Assembly (NCBI GenBank): GCA_000496135.1
Contig: KI542675.1
Location: forward strand, 714,059 to 778,058
Reading direction: 5' to 3'
Length of the DNA: 64,000 nucleotides
Source of the DNA: Thermoplasmatales archaeon E-plasma
GTDB lineage: Archaea > Thermoplasmatota > Thermoplasmata > Thermoplasmatales > Thermoplasmataceae
This document shows positions 53,954 through 62,000 of the stretch, in pieces. A model generated the notes under the pieces. It saw only the letters and a program-made list of their open reading frames with translations. It was not told the DNA's origin and ran no database searches. A program made the position numbers and the translations under genes. Each line of letters begins with the position of its first letter. Within the stretch, counting starts at the first letter, position 1.

Positions 53954-54688
53954 TTATTTCATTTTCCTGGCTTTTCTCTTGTAATTTATGATTTCCTTGA
54001 AGTATTTAATTACGAAATCAAGTCCTTTACTCACTACCTTGGAATCCCCCTCCTCTCTTGAATTCATCTTTATGGGAATTTCCAATATGCTGGCCTCCGG
54101 ATGAGCTGATAGAGTATATAATAGTAGTTTATACCCGAATTTTATGCTCTCAAGGTTGAATACAAGGTCTCTCTTTGCTATAAAAAAGCCAGACATCGGA
54201 TCCTTCAACCTTCTGGCCCCCTTGAAAAGGAATTTTGCCAATATGGTTGCTCCTCTGCTCACAACACCTCTGGATGCCTTCCAGCTATTGGAACCGCCTT
54301 TTATATATCTGGAGGCAACGATTAAATCGATATTTTTATTCACTGCAGCAAACATCTCTTTCAATTTTGCTACTGGATGCTGGCCGTCAGAATCCATAAT
54401 ACACACATATTCCGCATTACTTTCTCTGATTCCAGTCAATTGAGCATCCACAGTACCCATCTTTACATTTCTGGATATGAATTTGACAGGGATAATAGGA
54501 TTCCCGTTTAAAACAGAATTTATGAATTCCACAGTTCCATCTGTACTTCCATCATCTATTATGATAATATCTGTAACATCTCTGATCATTTGATTTTTAT
54601 ACAAATTAAAGATTTGTTCCAGTGTTTGAGGTAAAGAATTAACCTCATTCAGTACAGCAAGGATAATGCTTATTGTATGTTTTTGCAA
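53954..54688 (-). CDS. Polyprenyl-phosphate mannosyltransferase-like GT2 enzyme
   Basis: 244 residues, DPM1-like: 'SIILAVLNEVNSLPQTLEQI', 'IIDDGSTDGT', 'IMDSDGQHP', 'DPMSGFF' near residue 165. No C-terminal membrane domain, as in the short soluble form. It is expected to load a sugar on dolichyl phosphate for protein glycosylation. Separate minus-strand transcript. Confidence 0.88.
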   Translation of the reverse strand: MQKHTISIILAVLNEVNSLPQTLEQIFNLYKNQMIRDVTDIIIIDDGSTDGTVEFINSVLNGNPIIPVKFISRNVKMGTVDAQLTGIRESNAEYVCIMDSDGQHPVAKLKEMFAAVNKNIDLIVASRYIKGGSNSWKASRGVVSRGATILAKFLFKGARRLKDPMSGFFIAKRDLVFNLESIKFGYKLLLYTLSAHPEASILEIPIKMNSREEGDSKVVSKGLDFVIKYFKEIINYKRKARKMK

Positions 54689-54991
54689 ACGATCACTTAG
54701 GGCTTTATTATCTTGTTATATTTATCATTATTCGATTTACACACAATATTGATTGGTAGATTCATCTAATTATAAAATATTATAGACATATCGGGTTTTT
54801 TCCTTTAAATAAAAAAGTTTAACTAAGAGACAATTTAAATAAATGGACTAAGAATGAGTATAGGGGTCTGCAAATCCTTCAATCACAGTAAAATTAGAAG
54901 GTTGTCTTATGGGAAATTATCGCGAATTTTATAGAGCAATCCAAATAAGACACACATCATCTCTAAAATGTAAATTTGTAACGAGGAATTC
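54689..54991. other. Intergenic region, no gene seen
   Basis: AT-rich promoter DNA for the minus-strand glycosyltransferase on the left. On the right, the end of the nucleotidyltransferase transcript. I find no RNA fold or coding frame worth listing. Confidence 0.35.
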
Positions 54992-55681
54992 TCACAGGGA
55001 ACGTTTCCCTCTGGCTTTTATAATCTTATCCTGAGAGATTTTTCTCAATTTTTTACGTATTGGAACGTCGACTCCATATTTCTCCATTAACTCTTCGCAT
55101 TTTTCATAAAGTGATGCTTCCCAAATATTACCCTTTTGATCCTTTTCAGATTGCTGCATGCACTCATTGAGAACCGATTCGTAATCTATGCCCGTTCTCG
55201 CTATAAGCGCCATATCCTCTAAATCCCGGTCTCTCTCAGTCATGCCTTTCATGAGAAACATGTCTTCATTTGATAATCTGGATACAGTGAGTTTTCCTCC
55301 TGAGAATATCTTTCCCGCACGAAGCCTAATTGTATTCGTCAACGCCAATTTTTTCGTAACATACTTTACGAATATTTCCCATCTAAATCCTTCAAGATTC
55401 TCCATGGCAGTTGCAGATAGTTCATTGTAAGGTCTGGACAAGTGTTGGGGTTGTAACAGGTGATATCCACATTTTTCAAGAGAAGCGACTAAAATGTCAT
55501 GAACTCGCTCATCTTCAACAATCACATCAACGTCTTTTGTTCCCGGTTTAAGCCCTGCTATTGTCATAACTGCTCCACCCAGTAAATAGATACTTAATTC
55601 TTCACTGAGAACTACATCCAACCTCTCCAACTCCTTTGTGATATATTCTTGGGCGAAGTTGCGTCTATCTGGATCGATCAA
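54992..55681 (-). CDS. Nucleotidyltransferase-fold protein of an AbiE-like pair
   Basis: 229 residues. 'LLGGAVMTIAGLKPGTKDVD' is the polymerase-beta-like signature (GG...T.D.D), followed by a helical C-terminal part with a run of basic residues. It starts inside the stop of the HTH gene (ATGA overlap). In AbiE-type systems the second gene is a nucleotidyltransferase toxin that modifies tRNA; whether this one is toxic is inference. A DUF6036-like nucleotidyltransferase is the alternative name. Confidence 0.72.
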   Translation of the reverse strand: MIDPDRRNFAQEYITKELERLDVVLSEELSIYLLGGAVMTIAGLKPGTKDVDVIVEDERVHDILVASLEKCGYHLLQPQHLSRPYNELSATAMENLEGFRWEIFVKYVTKKLALTNTIRLRAGKIFSGGKLTVSRLSNEDMFLMKGMTERDRDLEDMALIARTGIDYESVLNECMQQSEKDQKGNIWEASLYEKCEELMEKYGVDVPIRKKLRKISQDKIIKARGKRSL

Positions 55682-56640
55682 CCCATCCTCACCCCGTACA
55701 AATCAGCCTGTTCTTGGAGTTCTTTTGGATCGGGAAGTGGCCATTCTCTTATTCTTCCATTGCTGTTGATATACTTGACAAGATTTCTAGCAATGTCCAC
55801 TATCTTATATTTGCGTGACTTTTCCAGGAGTAAATTCATATCTATATTTCTTCCATTCTTTAACGCTAAAAGAAGTGCATAGGTGGAATATGCTTGGCTC
55901 TCTGGATCTATGAGCAAGGTGTGAAGAATTATATCTTCCACTGCTAACGCCGTTAGATTTGGCTCGTGGTAATAATATAAGTCCGATGTCAGGAACTGTA
56001 TTCCATAAGTAGGTGAAACAGTAAGTGCAGTAGGAAAAGTTTGATTTGGCAAAATTTCAGGTTTCCTCTTGGCGTGATCCCTTATCTTGAATAGACAACG
56101 GTAACCACTCCTCCAAAGAATGATTGCGTCTCTTGGCAGCTTCTCTGTCAGGTAGCTCCTGCTCACGTGATCTGAGTACTCACTGATGAAGCGTGACAGG
56201 TTGCTATTCCTGAGTGGCTGCTTCCCGGGGGAGCTGGAATACATTCCGTGCATCGATAAATTATGATTTGCTCTCCAGGAGGAAATGGAAGAAATACCCA
56301 ACTTAAAACTCTCTTCTCCTGTTATATTCTTGAAGAGTGCTACAATATTGGAATTCGAAATCGTTTCTTCCCATGGAACATATGGCTCAGCCCTGAAGAC
56401 TTCCCGTAGGGAAAGAGCGTAATTCTGACCTGAGATATCCACTAATTTCTTCATACCATGCCTCTTAGTTTTAACGATTCCCTTTTCTTCAAGACTATTC
56501 ACTGTTTGAGAGATAGAACTTTCCGATTTCCCCAATAAGGTCGAAAGATCACGAATAGATGAACTGCCATGGTCAGAGATCATTCTTGCAGTGGCTACTT
56601 CGCGCTTAGAAAATGCAAATGGCAACATTTTTTCCTTCAT
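55678..56640 (-). CDS. Winged-helix protein, candidate antitoxin/regulator of the pair
   Basis: 320 residues. N-terminal MarR/ArsR-like HTH ('TARMISDHGSSSIRDLSTLLGKSESSIS' in part, 'LEEKGIVKTKRHG') and a 230-residue C-terminal domain with 'AVEDIILHTLLI' that may bind the partner. An inverted repeat overlaps its TATA region (56662-56680), the mark of autoregulation. First gene of the pair, overlapping the nucleotidyltransferase by four bases. Confidence 0.72.
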   Translation of the reverse strand: MKEKMLPFAFSKREVATARMISDHGSSSIRDLSTLLGKSESSISQTVNSLEEKGIVKTKRHGMKKLVDISGQNYALSLREVFRAEPYVPWEETISNSNIVALFKNITGEESFKLGISSISSWRANHNLSMHGMYSSSPGKQPLRNSNLSRFISEYSDHVSRSYLTEKLPRDAIILWRSGYRCLFKIRDHAKRKPEILPNQTFPTALTVSPTYGIQFLTSDLYYYHEPNLTALAVEDIILHTLLIDPESQAYSTYALLLALKNGRNIDMNLLLEKSRKYKIVDIARNLVKYINSNGRIREWPLPDPKELQEQADLYGVRMG

Positions 56641-56661
56641 ATTATATTACATAATTACGAA

Positions 56662-56680
56662 TAACTATTTAAGTTATTTT
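56662..56680 (-). promoter_or_regulatory. Inverted repeat over the TATA box of the AbiE-like operon
   Basis: AATAACT-ATTTA-AGTTATT is a perfect seven-base inverted repeat with a five-base centre. On the minus strand the centre is a TATA-like TTAAATA about 30 bases before the ATG at 56640. Binding of a dimer here would block TBP. Confidence 0.5.
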
Positions 56681-56990
56681 GATTTATGCAATAACAGGCA
56701 AAGGTGCAGTCATAAGTAAAATAATTTCAACTGTACACTATGTGATTTGTAGGAGATTGGTGGTGATATTTGGTGCTTAATGCGCATATAACGGTTCTAC
56801 GATGTCAGAAGTCACAGTCTGCTAAAATAATAATCATTGATAATAATACCCATCATCTAAAACGGTAATATCTGTCATATTAAATATATTTAGATGTGTA
56901 TATTGAATAGTAAGAACAGGCATTGATTCAATTAATTAATGGATAACACCCATAAGCTATAACATCTTGCTATAACAACTCATAGTAAGC
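56681..56990. other. Intergenic region between two toxin-antitoxin-like pairs
   Basis: AT-rich, with no gene. It carries loose repeats of ATAA/TTAT and several short stop-rich frames. Together with the flanking operators it separates two divergently transcribed modules. Confidence 0.35.
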
Positions 56991-57008
56991 TTTAACTATA
57001 TACGTATA
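56991..57008 (+). promoter_or_regulatory. TATA box and palindrome before the RelBE-type pair
   Basis: TTTAACTATA followed by the perfect ten-base palindrome TATACGTATA (56999-57008), ending 11 bases before the ATG at 57020. The TATA box fits a leaderless start. The palindrome is a likely binding site for the antitoxin. Confidence 0.45.
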
Positions 57009-57019
57009 ATTACATCATT

Positions 57020-57250
57020 ATGGAGACAACTATCCAGATTAAAAGGGACCTTAAGGAAAGGCTGAATGCTTTGAAACTCTACCCAAACGAGTCATACGAT
57101 TCAGTCATAAGAAGACTTTCAGAACTGGCAGAGGACGAAGAACCTCTTTCTAAGGATACAATTGAGATGATAGAAATGTCTCTGAAGGATATTAAAGAGG
57201 GTAGGGTATATACGACCGATGAAGTGAGGAAGAGGCTAAAAATTGGCTGA
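57020..57250 (+). CDS. Antitoxin of a RelBE-type pair
   Basis: 76 residues: a ribbon-helix-helix-like start ('TTIQIKRDLKERLNALKLYP', 'SYDSVIRRLSEL') and an acidic C-terminal tail that would wrap the toxin ('EGRVYTTDEVRKRLKIG'). It overlaps the toxin gene by eight bases. Typical of archaeal VapB/RelB-like antitoxins. Confidence 0.8.
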   Translation: METTIQIKRDLKERLNALKLYPNESYDSVIRRLSELAEDEEPLSKDTIEMIEMSLKDIKEGRVYTTDEVRKRLKIG

Positions 57251-57503
57251 TTATGAGGTAAAATGGACAGAGACAACCGTTCGGTTCCTGGAGAAAATGG
57301 AAAGTGTTGACCCCGACAGAATCCTGGAAAAGATGAATCTTGTCAGCAAGAATCCGTTTCATTACATTAAACGTCTTAAGGGAATCCCACTTTATAGTTT
57401 GAGAACTGGAAAGTACAGGGTAATCATGAGTATAGAAAGGGAGAAGCTGGTGATCCTTGTTGTTGAGGTGGGAAACAGAAAGAATGTTTATGATGATTTG
57501 TAA
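57243..57503 (+). CDS. RelE/ParE-family toxin
   Basis: 86 residues from a TTG start within the antitoxin end. 'YEVKWTETTVRFLEKM', 'RLKGIPLYSLRTGKYRVIMSI' in part and 'VVEVGNRKNVYD' match the RelE fold, including the basic 'LRTGKYR' strand and the C-terminal Tyr. RelE toxins cut mRNA at the ribosome; ParE relatives act on gyrase. The conserved Arg and Tyr favour RelE. Confidence 0.85.
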   Translation: MADYEVKWTETTVRFLEKMESVDPDRILEKMNLVSKNPFHYIKRLKGIPLYSLRTGKYRVIMSIEREKLVILVVEVGNRKNVYDDL

Positions 57504-57520
57504 ATCCCAGTAAAATGCAT

Positions 57521-58021
57521 TCAGACAGGTTTTGACATTCTGGTCCATGTCTTATAAAATTCTTCTGATAGTCCCAACACCTTTATGAATCCACTTTTCT
57601 CGTAAAATTTGATAGCCAGTTTATTAATCAGTGGTGTATCTACGACAATAGCTTTTAGCCGATCCGTTTGTATTCCTTTTAATAGAAAACTACCGATGCC
57701 TTTTCTTCTATATGGAAAATCAACTACTATCTCTTCAATATAAAAATCCCCTAATGAACAGCCATGCTCAGAGAGAACTTCAGTATTGCTGCTCCCAGCC
57801 AGCCATCCTGCAATTTCTGAATTGATCTCAACGACTAGACACAGATAAACATCTCTATTCACATAATCTTCGACGATATCTCTGTCAATGATCAGTTGGA
57901 GATTCTTCGAAGAAGAGTCGTTAACCCTCAGATACGGACTTAGTGAATTTTTCAGCATTATGTACATACTTTCAACATCTGCATCCACAGGCTTTCTCAG
58001 AAAAAGTTCTATGGTCATCAT
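57521..58021 (-). CDS. GNAT-family N-acetyltransferase
   Basis: 166 residues. Acetyl-CoA loop 'VDFPYRRKGIGSFLLKGI' (the RxxGxG motif A) and 'NKLAIKFYEKSGFIKVLG' (motif B). Substrate unknown. It is convergent with the RelE toxin (17 bases between stops), but such enzymes can also be toxins or general acetylases. Confidence 0.85.
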   Translation of the reverse strand: MMTIELFLRKPVDADVESMYIMLKNSLSPYLRVNDSSSKNLQLIIDRDIVEDYVNRDVYLCLVVEINSEIAGWLAGSSNTEVLSEHGCSLGDFYIEEIVVDFPYRRKGIGSFLLKGIQTDRLKAIVVDTPLINKLAIKFYEKSGFIKVLGLSEEFYKTWTRMSKPV

Positions 58022-58187
58022 TCTTTTTATGTAGCATTGATTTATTAACGTTTTGGTCAGTAATTCTGCGTTTGACCCGGTTGAATCAAGTGAAAAAGGA
58101 TAGGTAGGTATCCAATTATTTAATTAATCGGATACGTGAAACTAGAAAAGATATCATTCATTGTATCGGAAGTTTCAACTCACTTTT

Positions 58188-59483
58188 TTATGTTCTTCCC
58201 CCTTGAGATGGCATTAATTTTAAAATTGTTGGGTCGTTGGAAATTTCATTAATTATGTGCATGGAGAGTGCCCTCCAAAAATTACAGTTTGGGTCTTTTT
58301 TGTACAAGTCATGATAACGAATATACGAATTGCCTGGACATCCACCTCCACACATACTCTGAACAGGGCACGATTGGCAATCTTCTATGACATCGGTAAT
58401 TCTGTTTTGAAAATTCAGGCCAGTGGATGAATTTAATATATCCTCTAAGTTTTCGTTAAGCATATTTCCCATTTTGAAACTAGGAACATATTCAACTGCT
58501 GAACATGGGTATACGTCTCCGTTTTCCTCAACCATTATCATGTTAACCCCCGTTCCACAATTAGTAGGCCATGTTTTCTTACCAGCATTCACAGCTATTA
58601 GATTCCAAATCATAGCTTGGAATATAGGGATTCTAAAACTTTGTCCTGCTTTTAACTTCTCTATCCATAAGTCAAAGAATTTTTTTAATGGACCGACCAT
58701 TTCTTCCGTATTGGGAATAATATCTTGTCCCTTTGAGATTGCGTTACCCAGTGAAAGCATCGGTATCAGCGCAATATCTTTAAACCCAAAATTACTGAGA
58801 TAATTCAATACAGCTTCAGGGTATTCAATGTTTCTCTTTGATAAAACAGCCAGACAACTAAGTCTAACATCTTCAACCGAATTCTTAAGCTCATTTATAC
58901 CTTTTTCAATAGAATTAGAAGTCCCCCCACCATTTATCGTTGTCCTTAATTTATCATTTATTGGAGGAGGTCCATCTAGACTTATTCCAACTTCTATATT
59001 AAACTCCTTAACGAATGATATAAAATCAGCGTTTATTCGTGTCCCATTCGTTTGTATCCTTAATGTGAGCCAATTTTTTAAATCCCTACAGTCAATTCTC
59101 CTTAATGCCGTGATTATTTCATTTAATCTAAAAGTTGCCTCACCACCGTGAAACTGTATAGTTACTTTCCGGTTATTATTGGAAGCGTATGATATTGCTT
59201 TCTTTAAGGTAACCACTAACACATCTATAGATATATTCTTCGGAGAAACTCTTTGGTTAGCTCTTACGCAATAAATGCAGTCAAGGTTGCATATGTCCGT
59301 CGTATTTATTACAATAGTATGTAAAGATTTGTCTATTCCGTTGGGCGAGTTTATTATAGGAAACAAAGATTTAAAAACACTATCTAAATCAGTCATTTCC
59401 AGAGAGATTGCCCATTTTTTAGTCTGTTGCTCCATTACATATAGCTTACCAGATGGTAGGGGCGTTGAAATGAGTTTTTCCAT
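58188..59483 (-). CDS. Radical SAM/SPASM peptide-modifying enzyme
   Basis: 431 residues. The SAM-cluster motif is 'TDICNLDCIYC' (Cys65, Cys69, Cys72), followed by 'QFHGGEAT' (the GGE SAM-binding site). The C-terminal SPASM region binds two further clusters: 'PTNCGTGVNM', 'GDVYPCSAVE' and 'CQSCPVQSMCGGGCPGNS', with a last Cys in 'DPNCNF'. This layout is that of anaerobic sulphatase maturases and, more often, of RiPP maturases that build thioether or C-C links. No sulphatase is nearby. It faces a tiny ORF (59571-59666) and an exporter across a divergent promoter, so a peptide-maturation role is likely. The transcript start is probably close to the ATG (TATTATATATC about 25 bases upstream). Confidence 0.9.
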   Translation of the reverse strand: MEKLISTPLPSGKLYVMEQQTKKWAISLEMTDLDSVFKSLFPIINSPNGIDKSLHTIVINTTDICNLDCIYCVRANQRVSPKNISIDVLVVTLKKAISYASNNNRKVTIQFHGGEATFRLNEIITALRRIDCRDLKNWLTLRIQTNGTRINADFISFVKEFNIEVGISLDGPPPINDKLRTTINGGGTSNSIEKGINELKNSVEDVRLSCLAVLSKRNIEYPEAVLNYLSNFGFKDIALIPMLSLGNAISKGQDIIPNTEEMVGPLKKFFDLWIEKLKAGQSFRIPIFQAMIWNLIAVNAGKKTWPTNCGTGVNMIMVEENGDVYPCSAVEYVPSFKMGNMLNENLEDILNSSTGLNFQNRITDVIEDCQSCPVQSMCGGGCPGNSYIRYHDLYKKDPNCNFWRALSMHIINEISNDPTILKLMPSQGGRT

Positions 59484-59570
59484 CGCAAATAATGAGCGAT
59501 ATATAATAAAAAACTTTCGCCTAATATATGAGGGAATATTTGTAAATAGTAAATCTTAATAACTAACCTA

Positions 59571-59666
59571 ATGAGAACAGTTATTAACATATATGGAAAT
59601 GGAGAGACGTTCACTATAAGCGCTGCACCTGAGGAAGAATATATTGAGCCATTGGTTTGCGCGTAA
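59571..59666 (+). CDS. Candidate RiPP precursor peptide (31 residues)
   Basis: A 32-codon ATG frame between the radical SAM gene and the exporter. The peptide starts 'MRTVINIYGNGETFT', continues with an acidic stretch 'AAPEEEYIE' and ends 'PLVCA', with its only cysteine next to last. An N-terminal leader-like half and a Cys near the C-terminus fit a substrate of a SPASM maturase. A TATA-like TAAATAG lies about 25 bases upstream, so the message could be leaderless; no ribosome-binding site is seen. A frame this short can arise by chance, so context is the main support. Confidence 0.45.
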   Translation: MRTVINIYGNGETFTISAAPEEEYIEPLVCA

Positions 59667-59730
59667 AACTGAGTTATATTTTTTAAAATAGTTGAGAGTA
59701 AAATTTTTAATTTTTTTTATAAATAAAGTC

Positions 59731-60909
59731 ATGAAAAATTACACTTTGCTCATCATAAATTCGTTTTTAACTCGTTTAGCTACGTCTTCATATTATCTGA
59801 CGATTTTATGGATAATGTATTCTATCACCAAATCACCATTTCTGGCAGGACTGGCTGATGGGATATCAGCGGCGCCACTTTTACTCGGGTTCATTGTTGG
59901 AGCTTTAGTATATAGAAATAAAAAAAAGAAATTATTAGCGATTCAGTCAAGTTTGTTAAGAGTAATATTCTTGTGTTTTATCTTTTTCTCTCTCTTATAT
60001 AATAACTATATAATAATAATATCTACGATATATTTATCAACTTTCTTTATAGGCCTTTCCTCTAATATTATGTCTTCCCTTAGGGTTCTTTGGCTAAAGG
60101 TATTTCTAAATGAAGATAAATACAAAAGTGGTAGTTCAACCATATCGGCTATTGGCTCTTTGGCCCAGATAAGTGGTTATATATTAGCGGGCTTTTTTCT
60201 TTTGACAAGATTTTCTATATCTATATTTGTATTAATATTCTTTTATCTAATATCTATTATGCCACTTCTGTTCATTTCATACTCAGAAATAAGTGACGAT
60301 AGAACGAAAGCAAATCTAAAGGATATTGTTTTCGCAGGCTGGAATTACATTAAAAAAAGTGAGAGCACTAAAGAATTAATTATATTAGACATTTGTGTTG
60401 GTCTAATATTTGGTGAAATCGGAATATTACTGACTGTCCTCACAAAGACTACGTTGGATTTATCTCCTACTTTTTTAGGTTTCTTCTTTGTTTCAATGGC
60501 AGCTGGAACTGCTTTTGGAGCTTTACTAATTAAAAAAATACACTTGAATTTTATGTATACATTCACTCTATTTACTATGATTGGTGCAATCTCAATAGCT
60601 GCATTAGGATTTTCGATTTCCATCAGTTCTACATTGATATTAATTTTTGCGGTAGGTATAAGCGAAGGCGCAACTAATGTTCTTACCTTTTTTACTTATA
60701 TTAAAATCATTCCAAAAGAAATGACAACTAGAATTCAAGGAATCTTTGATACATTCATTTTAGGAATAACCGCTTTTTCAGGAATTGTAGCTGGATTTTT
60801 AATTGAAGATGTTGGGTTAGTCGATACTTTATACGTAGAAAGCTTTTTCCTTGTCATAACTATAATTTTAGCAACAAGATTCAAGGAACTTAAACTAATC
60901 AAAGGATAA
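59731..60909 (+). CDS. MFS-family exporter
   Basis: About 392 residues with 12 predicted helices. N-terminal 'LTRLATSSYYLTILWIMY' and 'SPFLAGLADGI' and the internal symmetry of the major facilitator superfamily are clear; it resembles MacA/EntS-type drug and siderophore exporters. A TTG at 59692 is in frame, but TTTTAAAATA at 59681-59690 would serve as TATA box, so the ATG at 59731 is preferred. It lies 64 bases after the candidate peptide and may export the mature product and give self-immunity. Base composition is more AT-rich than the housekeeping genes. Confidence 0.85.
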   Translation: MKNYTLLIINSFLTRLATSSYYLTILWIMYSITKSPFLAGLADGISAAPLLLGFIVGALVYRNKKKKLLAIQSSLLRVIFLCFIFFSLLYNNYIIIISTIYLSTFFIGLSSNIMSSLRVLWLKVFLNEDKYKSGSSTISAIGSLAQISGYILAGFFLLTRFSISIFVLIFFYLISIMPLLFISYSEISDDRTKANLKDIVFAGWNYIKKSESTKELIILDICVGLIFGEIGILLTVLTKTTLDLSPTFLGFFFVSMAAGTAFGALLIKKIHLNFMYTFTLFTMIGAISIAALGFSISISSTLILIFAVGISEGATNVLTFFTYIKIIPKEMTTRIQGIFDTFILGITAFSGIVAGFLIEDVGLVDTLYVESFFLVITIILATRFKELKLIKG

Positions 60910-61221
60910 AATTTCCGCTCACTTACAATATTTTTGCATTTTTTATGTGAATATAATTGTTGATGGTGGTCTGCAATTAGGGGACCTAACCAATGGCCCA
61001 TTTACGGTTTTTTGCACAGTGGTATAAGAAATGATGGTCTCTTTACTCGCCTAAACCGTAATATACAGTTCCGAGAATGTGATTTCTGCTTATGAATGGT
61101 ACAATTATTACTATTATAAAGCAGATAAATTTAACCCTCAATTCTTCCGATTAAGTAGATCGTTTTATGGTATTTTTAGGTGTCTTTGATTAAACTTTCT
61201 TTCTAAGAAAGGTTATCGCAA
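60910..61221. other. Intergenic region between exporter and GC-rich island
   Basis: No gene seen. It holds a nine-base inverted repeat, TTACGGTTT at 61003-61011 and AAACCGTAA at 61054-61062, which could be a hairpin arm or an element end. Confidence 0.35.
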
Positions 61222-61280
61222 AGGAAAGCCCGTATATCATCAATTTGAAATTTTAAGGGCTTTCCTGCGAACCCCCCTCC

Positions 61281-61303
61281 CCGCCGAGCGGAGCAGTTTT
61301 TTT
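61281..61303 (+). terminator. Hairpin plus T7, possible plus-strand terminator
   Basis: CCGC-CGA-GCGG followed by AGCAG and seven T (61297-61303). It would stop transcripts coming from the exporter gene. Confidence 0.45.
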
Positions 61304-61308
61304 GGAAC

Positions 61309-61342
61309 AAAAAAACCTACGGGTAGCTTTAGCTACACGTAG
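61309..61342 (-). terminator. Hairpin plus T7, possible minus-strand terminator
   Basis: A nested hairpin CTACG/CGTAG and GTAGC/GCTAC at 61317-61342, followed on the minus strand by seven T (61315-61309). If the structured RNA is on the minus strand this could be its 3' end. Confidence 0.45.
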
Positions 61343-61806
61343 CCCACACGTGTGCAACACGGGGGGTGCGAAGCACAGGACACGGGGGGTCGGTGGACAG
61401 CCCAAAGGGCTGGACAAATCAGGGTAATAGCCCATTGCGAAGCCATAAGTGAACGCCGAAGGAGGACACGTGGCTATCCCTGATTAGACCTCCGAGACGA
61501 GTGGAAGCAAAAAGAGGGGGGGAATTTGTGAGTGAAGCGAGGACGGAGGGGTGAATTTTTGCTGGAGCGAAAGCCCTCCCTCCGTTCAGGAGGTTGGCGT
61601 GTCGTAGAGTGTCCTGTGCTACGCACTTGTGCGAGCGAGGCGGGGGTAAAGGAGGGCTTTGGGGTCTGACCTTTCTCCCGAAAGGGCAGAAAAGCAGAGA
61701 AGGGTAAATAACCATAAGCGGACTGCGGAATAAAGGGTTTATCCTGAAATGGAGCAGTCATACAGGTAGGGGTGGCTGACGCATAGATATAGGCTTGCTT
61801 GTTTGA

Positions 61807-61944
61807 TTAATTCAAGTAATATCCAAACAAATAAAATGTAGCACCGAAAACTAAAAGAATGTTAGATATTGCCTTTCCGAACATGCACGTGTAGTCATAA
61901 TGATTTTGCTCGTGTATGTGGAGTGTCCTTATTCCAGTAAACAT
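61807..61944 (-). CDS. 45-residue single-helix membrane protein
   Basis: From the ATG at 61944: a polar, His-rich start ('MFTGIRTLHIHEQNHYDY'), then 'ISNILLVFGATFYLFGYYL', one membrane helix, ending at the stop. GAGGTA just before the ATG resembles the GAGGCGGTA that precedes the start at 63208. Function unknown. Confidence 0.4.
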   Translation of the reverse strand: MFTGIRTLHIHEQNHYDYTCMFGKAISNILLVFGATFYLFGYYLN

Positions 61945-62000
61945 TACCTCAAAATCCTAATAATATATTGGAATGTAGCTGTATCTAATACAAAAAAGTC

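Larger units (their letters stand above)
61222..61760. ncRNA. GC-rich, highly self-complementary island; candidate large structured RNA
   Basis: About 540 bases much richer in G and C than the rest of the window and packed with complementary segments. 61223-61231 pairs with 61257-61265 (nine bases); 61366-61383 with 61609-61626 (17 of 18); 61417-61432 with 61472-61485 (14 pairs, two-base bulge); 61570-61579 with 61651-61660 (ten bases). There are local hairpins at 61398-61412, 61579-61593 and 61672-61692 (GAAA loop), and GACTGC/GCAGTC at 61721/61754. The minus-strand open frames here lack start signals and family resemblance and are composition artefacts. In AT-rich archaea such GC-rich islands usually mark functional RNAs. 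Strand is undecided. I do not recognise RNase P, SRP or rRNA in it. Confidence 0.5.

Noticed and set aside
56681..56990. AT-rich repeats as a CRISPR or origin
   Set aside because: No regular repeat/spacer pattern is seen. The ATAA/TTAT echoes are explained by composition and by two promoters.
61222..61760. GC-rich island as RNase P, SRP RNA, group II intron or rRNA fragment
   Set aside because: I looked for the RNase P core, the SRP helix 8 motif, intron domain V and rRNA signatures on both strands and saw none. This is by eye only.
61253..61761. Three minus-strand open frames in the GC-rich island
   Set aside because: They are open because GC-rich DNA has few stop codons. The products are Pro/Arg/Ser-rich with no family pattern, and the stems pair across codon frames.
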